A DNA stretch of 30,620 bases, taken from NCBI GenBank assembly GCA_036660175.1, contig JAVXBD010000013.1:1-30620 (forward strand), given 5' to 3'. Made by a program: the position numbers and the translations under genes. Shown in pieces: positions 25,417 through 30,620 of the stretch. How positions within the stretch are numbered: position 1 is the first letter of the stretch; each line of letters opens with the position of its first letter. The notes under the pieces are model-generated. The model ran no database searches. It saw only the letters and a list, made by a program, of their open reading frames with translations, and was not told where the DNA came from. The stretch is from Christensenella sp036660175. GTDB lineage: Bacteria > Bacillota > Clostridia > Christensenellales > Christensenellaceae.

Positions 25417-25443
25417 AGAATTTGGAACTTATCGGAGGATATT

Positions 25444-28074
25444 ATGGAATTAAGCACAATCTATGATCCAAAACAAACAGAGGCAAAAACTTACCAAAAA
25501 TGGTTGGATAAAGGATATTTTCGGGCGGAAGTGGACGAGAATAAAAAACCGTTTACAATTGTGATACCACCACCAAACATTACAGGGCAGCTTCACATGG
25601 GGCATGCACTTGATAATATGATTCAAGATGCGATTATTCGCACAAAGCGTATGCAGGGTTTTGCAGCATTGTGGATTCCCGGTACGGATCACGCAAGTAT
25701 TGCAACGGAAGTCAAGATTGTGGATGCGCTTGCGGCACAAGGAATTTCTAAAGAAGATTTGGGCAGAGAGAAATTTCTTGAAAAAGCGTGGGAGTGGAAA
25801 GCACAATATGGCGGAAGAATTGTGGAGCAGCTAAAGCAGCTTGGCAGCTCTCTTGATTGGTCACGTGAGCGTTTTACGATGGACGAAGGCTGCAATAAGG
25901 CAGTACGAGAAGTCTTTGTACGGCTCTATAACAAAGGGCTGATTTATCAAGGAAATAGAATTATCAACTGGTGTCCAAAGTGCATGACGGCACTTTCTGA
26001 TGCGGAAGTAGAATACGAAGAAAAACAATCGCATTTGTGGTATGTGCGTTATCCTGCACAAGATGGCGGCGAGGGGATTGTTGTTGCAACAACACGTCCT
26101 GAAACGATGCTGGGTGATACAGCGGTGGCGGTCAATCCGAATGACGATCGATATAAACATTTAATTGGTAAAAACGTCATATTACCACTTGTAAACAAGC
26201 CAATTCCAGTGGTGGCGGACGATTATGTGGATGTGGCATTTGGCACGGGTGCAGTAAAAATTACACCTGCACATGATCCGAATGATTATGAAGTGGCACA
26301 GCGGCACGAGCTTCCGATGATAAAAGTGCTGGATGACAATGGTACAATCAACGAAAATGGCGGCGTATATGCAGGACTTGACAGATATGTTGCACGTGAA
26401 AAAATCGTGGAAGATTTGCAAAAAACAGGAGAACTTGTAAAAATAGAAGATTATACGCATAATGTTGGGCAGTGTTATCGTTGTCATACAGTTATTGAGC
26501 CAATTATCTCAAAACAGTGGTTTGTCAAGATGAAATCGCTTGCAGAGCCTGCAATAAAAGCAGTAGAAAAAGGCGATGTAAAGTTTGTGCCTGACCGTTT
26601 TTCAAAGACGTATTTTAATTGGCTGAATAATATTCGTGACTGGTGTATTTCTCGTCAGCTCTGGTGGGGACATAGAATTCCTGCCTACTATTGTGATGAT
26701 TGTGGCAAAATGTTTGTATCACAGTTTGAACCTGAAAAATGTCCGCATTGTAGCAGTACAAATTTTCATCAGGATGAGGACGTTTTGGATACGTGGTTTT
26801 CATCTGGATTGTGGCCATTCTCGACACTTGGCTGGCCAGAAAAAACAGCGGAGCTTGATTATTTTTATCCGACAAAGGTGCTGGTAACAGGATATGATAT
26901 TATCTTCTTTTGGGTGGCAAGAATGGTGATGTTTGGTTTGGAAATCATGGGCAAAGCACCCTTTGAGTTTGTGGATATTCATGGAATTGTACGTGACAGC
27001 GAAGGGCGTAAGATGTCGAAATCCTTAAATAATGGGATTGATCCACTGGAAGTGATTGATAAATATGGCGCAGATGCACTGCGGTTTTCGCTTGCGATAG
27101 GCATCAGTGCAGGAAATGATATGCGTTTCTATTATGAAAAAGTGGAGGCGGCTCGTAATTTTGCCAATAAAATTTGGAATGCTTCCCGTTTTGTGATGAT
27201 GAATATTGAAGAAAACAAAGCAGAACCAATAGACGAAAAGATGCTTGATATTGCTGATAAATGGATTTTGGCAAAACTGAATACCGCTATCAAAGAATGT
27301 ACCGATTGCATGGATAAATTCGATTTAGGATTGGCGGCACAAAAAATATATGACTTTACATGGAGCGAGTTTTGTGATTGGTATATCGAAATGGCAAAGC
27401 CCCGTCTGTATGGCGAGGATAAACAAATAAAATCTCAAACAATCAGTGTGTTGGTGTATGTGCTGGAGAACACCTTAAAGCTTCTGCATCCGTTTATGCC
27501 GTTTATTACAGAAGAAATTTATACAAAACTTCCAGGTGCAGACGAAACAATTATGCTGTCGGAATGGCCAAAGGAAGCGTATGGCGGACACAGCAAAGAT
27601 GCACACATGATGAACGAGGTGATGGACGTGATTCGTGCAGTGCGCAATGTGCGTGCAGAAATGAACGTTGTACCAAGCGTAAAAGTAAAACTTACAATTT
27701 TGACAGAACAGAAACAGGCAATCCTTGACTGCTCTGAATACATCAAAAAATTGGCATATGCAAATGAGGTAGAGGTTATCTGTGATAAAGAGCAGATTCC
27801 ACAAAACAGCGTATCGGCAGTATGCGCATTGGGTGAGGCATTTATGCCTTTATCGGAGCTGATTGATGTTACAAAAGAGCTTGTACGGCTAAAAAAAGAA
27901 GTAGAAGCAAGCAAAAAAGAAATCGAACGGGCGCAGGGGAAACTGAATAACAAAGGTTTTACAGATAAAGCGCCACAAAACGTCATAAAAGAAGAGCGAG
28001 AGAAGCTTAATAAATATATGGATATGCGTGAAAAGCTAACGCAGCGTGTTGCTTACCTTGAGGGTATTAAATAA
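25444..28074 (+). CDS. valS: Valyl-tRNA synthetase
   Basis: ValS charges tRNA-Val. The 876-residue class Ia enzyme has the HIGH-type motif in PNITGQLHMGHAL (HMGH, 51-54) and the editing (CP1) domain with TTRPETMLGDTAVAV. A CxxC pair lies in YYCDDCGKMF and in EKCPHCSS, and KMSKS is at 523-527 in GRKMSKSLNN. An anticodon-binding domain follows, then the C-terminal coiled coil (about 800-876, KELVRLKKEVEASKKEIERA) typical of ValS. GGAGGATATT precedes the ATG. No T-box leader is present, although valS of many Bacillota has one. tRNA-Val(GAC) is encoded about 1.8 kb downstream. Confidence 0.97.
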   Translation: MELSTIYDPKQTEAKTYQKWLDKGYFRAEVDENKKPFTIVIPPPNITGQLHMGHALDNMIQDAIIRTKRMQGFAALWIPGTDHASIATEVKIVDALAAQGISKEDLGREKFLEKAWEWKAQYGGRIVEQLKQLGSSLDWSRERFTMDEGCNKAVREVFVRLYNKGLIYQGNRIINWCPKCMTALSDAEVEYEEKQSHLWYVRYPAQDGGEGIVVATTRPETMLGDTAVAVNPNDDRYKHLIGKNVILPLVNKPIPVVADDYVDVAFGTGAVKITPAHDPNDYEVAQRHELPMIKVLDDNGTINENGGVYAGLDRYVAREKIVEDLQKTGELVKIEDYTHNVGQCYRCHTVIEPIISKQWFVKMKSLAEPAIKAVEKGDVKFVPDRFSKTYFNWLNNIRDWCISRQLWWGHRIPAYYCDDCGKMFVSQFEPEKCPHCSSTNFHQDEDVLDTWFSSGLWPFSTLGWPEKTAELDYFYPTKVLVTGYDIIFFWVARMVMFGLEIMGKAPFEFVDIHGIVRDSEGRKMSKSLNNGIDPLEVIDKYGADALRFSLAIGISAGNDMRFYYEKVEAARNFANKIWNASRFVMMNIEENKAEPIDEKMLDIADKWILAKLNTAIKECTDCMDKFDLGLAAQKIYDFTWSEFCDWYIEMAKPRLYGEDKQIKSQTISVLVYVLENTLKLLHPFMPFITEEIYTKLPGADETIMLSEWPKEAYGGHSKDAHMMNEVMDVIRAVRNVRAEMNVVPSVKVKLTILTEQKQAILDCSEYIKKLAYANEVEVICDKEQIPQNSVSAVCALGEAFMPLSELIDVTKELVRLKKEVEASKKEIERAQGKLNNKGFTDKAPQNVIKEEREKLNKYMDMREKLTQRVAYLEGIK

Positions 28075-28075
28075 A

Positions 28076-29194
28076 ATGAAATATGTGCATTTGGCGGGAA
28101 CAAACGCAAAAGGTTCGACAGCACAGTATGTTGCCGAGATTCTTTCACAGTCGCATCAATGCGGATTATTTACTTCCCCGCATATCATTTCTCCATGTGA
28201 AAGAATGCGCATAAACGGAAAGATGATTGCTCAAAAAAAGTATGATGTATATATGAAGAATGCGAAAGGTGAACACGATAGTCACCTTTTTTGCGTATGG
28301 ACTCGTGCAGCACTTGCATGGTTTGAGGATCAAAAAGTTCAGTATGCGGTAATAGAAACAGGTCTTGGTGGAAGATGTGACCCGACAAACGTGATTCCTG
28401 CACAAATGCAGATTTTAACACCCATTAGTTATGATCATATGGAACTTTTGGGGCATACGCTTACAGAAATTGCTCATGAAAAATGCGGTATTATCAAAAA
28501 AAACAGTCTTGTCATCAGTCACCCGCAAGAGGAGGAGGCGATGCGTGTGATTCGCCAAACGTGCAATGGAATGAATGCTGCGTTGATTGTCCTTAACGAA
28601 AAAAACATTCGATTAAAAAATAGCGGGCTTATGGGGCAGTGCTTTGATTTTTCATATAACGGACAAGATTTTAAAGAGCTGCATATAGACGGTATTTCGC
28701 CCATGCAGGTGGACAATGCTTGTGTTGCAATTATGGCGGCGGCGGAGCTGGGAATTGCGAAAAAAGAAATTATAGACGGTATAGAAAATACGAGGATTCA
28801 AGCAAGGGTACAGCGGTGTAATGATGTGATTATAGATGGAGCGCACAACAGTGCCGCAATGGATGAGCTTGCCAATACCATCAAAAAGCACTTTAAAAAG
28901 CAGCATATTACAGTACTGTGTGCGGTGATGCAGGATAAAGACATTATGAGCATCACAAAAAGAATTGAAGATTTTGCAGATGATGTGGTGTGTACTTGTG
29001 CCGATAACAAACGTGGCATCAGCGCCAGAGAACTCAAACAGTTTTTTATAAAGCAAGCAGTTAGTATAGAAAATCCAGAATATGCATATGAATCTGCAAT
29101 GGAAATTGTGAGCAAAAAAAAAGGCATACTCGTTGTATGCGGTTCGTTTTATTTGGCGGCACATATCTTGAAAATTTTAGGAAAAGAACTTTAA
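28076..29194 (+). CDS. folC: Folylpolyglutamate synthase/dihydrofolate synthase family, N-terminally short
   Basis: FolC adds glutamate to folates (and may ligate it to dihydropteroate). The 372-residue product shows the Mur-ligase ATP loop HLAGTNAKGSTAQYV, TSPHIISPCERMRING, IETGLGGRCDPTNV, and SYDHMELLGHTLTEIAHEKCGIIK. A C-terminal domain follows with DGAHNSAAMDEL. It lacks the usual N-terminal 40-50 residues that precede the P-loop, and the loop has Ala where most have Gly (GTNGKGS). ATG at 28076 lies one base after the valS stop with GAGGG upstream. An in-frame start at 28046 inside valS adds only ten unrelated residues. The family is clear, but full dual activity is uncertain. Confidence 0.88.
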   Translation: MKYVHLAGTNAKGSTAQYVAEILSQSHQCGLFTSPHIISPCERMRINGKMIAQKKYDVYMKNAKGEHDSHLFCVWTRAALAWFEDQKVQYAVIETGLGGRCDPTNVIPAQMQILTPISYDHMELLGHTLTEIAHEKCGIIKKNSLVISHPQEEEAMRVIRQTCNGMNAALIVLNEKNIRLKNSGLMGQCFDFSYNGQDFKELHIDGISPMQVDNACVAIMAAAELGIAKKEIIDGIENTRIQARVQRCNDVIIDGAHNSAAMDELANTIKKHFKKQHITVLCAVMQDKDIMSITKRIEDFADDVVCTCADNKRGISARELKQFFIKQAVSIENPEYAYESAMEIVSKKKGILVVCGSFYLAAHILKILGKEL

Positions 29195-29715
29195 GAAAGC
29201 TGCATAAAAAGTTCTTGATAGAGAGAAACAGCTTTACTGCGCCATTGCTCCACCATTTGCTGAGCCTGTGTCTTTGAATATACAATCAGATTGATTTCAA
29301 AAACTGTACGATTTTGCTCTAAAACCTTTAAGGTGACACGATATTCGTTTTCAGAAAGTTTGATAAATTCGCCAATCAACTGTGATTCTTTTTCCAGTTC
29401 AGATTTGTTTTTTTGCAAATATTCATCAATAGACGTACGAAAAGAAAGCCGCAAATCTTCGACTAAAACGTTTAGCATAGCAGAGCCTTTTTCAGAAATC
29501 GTGTATAAAAGCGTCTGTGGTGTGGGGTTTGCAATAATGTGATTGTTCTGCTCCAACTCGAAAATACACTCTTTTAAATCAAAATAGCTAAGAAGCCCAA
29601 GCTCGTCCATAATCCGCACGATTTGAAGCTCAGACAACCCCATATTGCTTCTGTCGAGCAAATAAAGGAGTAATAATTTATTTTGCGCCATTGTTTGTTT
29701 GATTTTAATTTGCAT
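29191..29715 (-). CDS. DUF4364 family protein (possible winged-helix regulator)
   Basis: The 174-residue protein belongs to the DUF4364 family common in Clostridia. The N-terminal part (about 8-75) looks like a winged helix-turn-helix: NKLLLLYLLDRSNMGLSELQ, then a stretch resembling a recognition helix and wing with LLYTISEKG. The C-terminal half is a mixed helical and strand region with EYRVTLKVLEQNR. DNA binding is an inference. ATG at 29715 is chosen because GAGGG lies seven bases upstream. The TAA overlaps the folC TAA tail to tail, sharing the bases TTAA at 29191-29194. It has its own promoter at 29734-29762. Confidence 0.85.
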   Translation of the reverse strand: MQIKIKQTMAQNKLLLLYLLDRSNMGLSELQIVRIMDELGLLSYFDLKECIFELEQNNHIIANPTPQTLLYTISEKGSAMLNVLVEDLRLSFRTSIDEYLQKNKSELEKESQLIGEFIKLSENEYRVTLKVLEQNRTVFEINLIVYSKTQAQQMVEQWRSKAVSLYQELFMQLS

Positions 29716-29733
29716 AGCTATACCCTCACCAAT

Positions 29734-29762
29734 AGTATAACATAGTTTCAAGTTTTAGACAA
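29734..29762 (-). promoter_or_regulatory. Promoter of the DUF4364 gene
   Basis: On the minus strand TTGTCT (29757-29762) and TATACT (29734-29739) are 17 bases apart, 19 bases upstream of the start codon. Confidence 0.55.
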
Positions 29763-29779
29763 TTTATAGACAGAAAAGC

Positions 29780-29807
29780 TTGAATTATATCTCAATTTAT
29801 GTATAAT
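29780..29807 (+). promoter_or_regulatory. Promoter of the tRNA-Val/6S/tRNA-Gln cluster
   Basis: TTGAAT (29780-29785) and a perfect TATAAT (29802-29807) are spaced 16 bases, 18 bases before the tRNA-Val gene. Confidence 0.65.
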
Positions 29808-29825
29808 ATAGGTAGTGAGATATAT

Positions 29826-29902
29826 GGGGTTGTAGCTCAGCTGGTCAGAGCGTTACGTTGACATCGTAAAGGTCGTTGGTTCGAGCCCAATTAATCCCAC
29901 CA
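29826..29902 (+). tRNA. tRNA-Val (anticodon GAC)
   Basis: A full cloverleaf is visible. The acceptor GGGGTTG (29826-29832) pairs with TAATCCC (29892-29898), with two G-U pairs. The D arm is GCTC/GAGC and the anticodon stem TTACG/CGTAA encloses the loop TTGACAT with anticodon GAC. The T arm is GTTGG-TTCGAGC-CCAAT. Discriminator A and an encoded CCA (29900-29902) end the gene. GAC reads GUC and GUU valine codons. Confidence 0.97.
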
Positions 29903-30075
29903 TTCCTGGAGTGTGCGTAATGCTTTGTGTTTTAAACCCACATTCTAATATTGGGAATTCAGAGTCTTTAAAACGGTGTGCAGGTCTGTTACGTGCAGAA
30001 AGCCTAATGTTTTTAGCAGAATACCCACCTGCCGTGAGGCGGGTCTTAGAGTTCAAGGCGTACGGCACTTTGGGT
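29903..30075 (+). ncRNA. ssrS: Probable 6S RNA
   Basis: The approximately 173-base segment between the two tRNAs folds into a long closed rod, the hallmark of 6S RNA, which binds housekeeping RNA polymerase. CCTGGAGTG (29905-29913) pairs with CACTTTGGG (30066-30074). The stem continues with TGCGTAATGCTTTG (29914-29927) against CAAGGCGTACGG (30054-30065), with two single-base bulges. The 3' side of the bubble contains a perfect hairpin ACCTGCC-GTGA-GGCGGGT. The GTTCAAGGCGTACGGCA stretch (30051-30067) resembles the 3' portion of known 6S RNAs. Exact ends are uncertain, and the identification is by structure and remembered consensus. Confidence 0.72.
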
Positions 30076-30095
30076 ATATAATATAATAATAATGT

Positions 30096-30169
30096 AGCGG
30101 AATTGTGTAATGGTAGCACAAACGACTCTGACTCGTTTAGTTAAGGTTCGAGCCCTTATTCCGCTGCCA
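30096..30169 (+). tRNA. tRNA-Gln (anticodon CTG)
   Basis: The acceptor AGCGGAA (30096-30102) pairs fully with TTCCGCT (30159-30165). The D arm is GTGT/GCAC, and the anticodon stem AACGA/TCGTT holds CTCTGAC with anticodon CTG. The T arm is TAAGG-TTCGAGC-CCTTA. Discriminator G and encoded CCA (30167-30169) follow. It reads CAG codons. A second Gln tRNA with TTG should exist elsewhere. Confidence 0.96.
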
Positions 30170-30173
30170 AGTG

Positions 30174-30208
30174 AAAAACCCTCTTATATAGACTATCAGA
30201 GGGTTTTT
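30174..30208 (+). terminator. Terminator of the tRNA-Val/6S/tRNA-Gln cluster
   Basis: ACCCTCT (30178-30184) pairs with AGAGGGT (30198-30204), flanked by an A run before and a T run after. It starts four bases after the tRNA-Gln gene. Confidence 0.9.
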
Positions 30209-30294
30209 GTATAATCTTAATATAGCAAAATAAAAATTTAATTTTCATGTAAATGGCTATAAAATTCGTAAAAAAAATCGTAAAAACGTTGGAT

Positions 30295-30426
30295 TTATAC
30301 ACCTCTATTAATTGCATCTTGCATCAGTTTTCTATCGTCATGTACATATAGCTTAACGGTAATATCAATACTTTCGTGTCCCATAAGTTTACTGATGTTT
30401 ACAATATCAACCCCATTGGCATTAAG
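30295..30426 (-). pseudogene. C-terminal remnant of a phage-type tyrosine integrase
   Basis: On the minus strand 43 codons before a TAA (30295-30297) read NANGVDIVNISKLMGHES and IDITVKLYVHDDRKLM, continuing to NRGV. This is the end of a tyrosine recombinase, with the GH of the catalytic box and the nucleophilic Tyr in KLYVHDD. Upstream the similarity stops abruptly near 30427, followed within a few codons by an in-frame stop and by the ribosome site of the next gene on the other strand. The N-terminal part with the catalytic Arg is gone, so it cannot be active. It lies 126 bases after tRNA-Gln, a typical position for an integrated element's integrase. Confidence 0.82.
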
Positions 30427-30447
30427 AGGATAGATAGGAGACTAACT

Positions 30448-30620
30448 ATGAAAAAAAGAATAGCGGTTTTAATGATATGTATCATTTTTACCTTTTTATT
30501 TTCAAGTTGTAATATTTATGCTGAAAATGATAGATATGAAATAATAGTCAAAGAAGATAATTCAGCGGAAATGATTACGCCTGATGGTAAAAAATACACT
30601 ACTTTAAAGGATAATTATTG
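30448..30620 (+). CDS. Probable lipoprotein, partial at window end
   Basis: The gene starts at ATG 30448 with TAGGAG seven bases upstream and runs off the window after 57 codons. The N-terminus is a signal sequence: MKKR, a hydrophobic run, then FLFSSC with Cys21 as a likely lipid-attachment site. An alternative signal peptidase I site follows NIYA at 22-25. The mature part starts ENDRYEIIVKEDNSAEM and is polar. No family is recognised. It begins immediately beyond the truncated integrase, so it may belong to an acquired segment. Confidence 0.7.
   Translation, partial: MKKRIAVLMICIIFTFLFSSCNIYAENDRYEIIVKEDNSAEMITPDGKKYTTLKDNY

Noticed and set aside
25061..25443. T-box leader expected upstream of valS
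   Set aside because: No antiterminator bulge sequence, specifier hairpin or terminator is visible, and the promoter lies too close to the first gene.
28652..29164. 170-codon minus-strand frame inside folC
   Set aside because: Cys, His and Ile-rich shadow translation of a clear coding gene, with no ribosome site.
29853..30119. 88-codon minus-strand frame over tRNA-Val, 6S and tRNA-Gln
   Set aside because: It is the reverse of structured RNA genes. Its GLIGLEPTTFT start is the well-known spurious translation of a tRNA T arm.
30170..30294. Attachment-site duplicate of the tRNA-Gln 3' end
   Set aside because: No copy of the GGTTCGAGCCCTTATTCCGC sequence is visible after the gene within the window. 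The terminator follows immediately.
1..30620. CRISPR arrays, toxin-antitoxin pairs, prophage modules
   Set aside because: No regularly spaced repeats and no such gene families were found. The only mobile traces are the mini-element at 1301-1353 and the integrase stump at 30295-30426.

Overview
The window is AT-rich DNA from an anaerobic, low-GC Gram-positive bacterium, most likely of class Clostridia (Bacillota). The evidence is strong Shine-Dalgarno sites (GGAGG type), sigma-A promoters, a DUF4364 protein, a 57-residue ribosomal protein S21, a paired GlgC/GlgD glycogen system and LytTR-DUF3021 neighbours. It is a chromosomal core region. No CRISPR array, prophage or complete insertion sequence is present.

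Region 1 (1-2470): a decayed 3' end of purA on the minus strand, a secreted GH73-type cell-wall glucosaminidase, a bidirectional terminator whose loop carries a 53-bp miniature IS3-like insertion, and a YeiH-type transporter on the minus strand. Region 2 (2599-7198): the translationally coupled operon prmA-rsmE-mtaB-HIT (protein, rRNA and tRNA modification), a 29-residue membrane peptide, a TIGR00266/AIM24 protein, and rpsU with its own consensus promoter, a structured leader and a terminator.

Region 3 (7217-21744) is the core of the window, a nearly complete cytoplasmic glycogen pathway. malQ comes first. It is followed by pgi-glgB-glgC-glgD-glgA plus an uncharacterised acidic 110-residue protein, ending in a terminator. 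Then comes glgP, a GH13 alpha-glucan hydrolase without signal peptide, and a HAD phosphatase, also ending in a terminator. Hexose phosphates can be interconverted (Pgi), activated (GlgC/D), polymerised and branched (GlgA, GlgB), and recovered (GlgP, MalQ, GH13).

Region 4 (21745-30208): a structured, gene-free 360-bp stretch with repeats, a LytTR-DUF3021 pair, polyphosphate kinase on the minus strand, and a divergent unit of a 62-residue membrane protein, valS and folC. A convergent DUF4364 gene follows, then tRNA-Val(GAC), a probable 6S RNA, tRNA-Gln(CTG) and a strong terminator. Region 5 (30295-30620) is accessory-looking: the last 43 codons of a tyrosine integrase on the minus strand, and the beginning of a probable lipoprotein gene cut by the window edge.

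No clearly new multi-gene system was found. The best candidates for undescribed biology are the small proteins (29, 62 and 110 residues), the rpsU leader with a possible anti-Shine-Dalgarno pairing, the mini-element inside a terminator, and the repeat-bearing intergenic region at 21753-21925.
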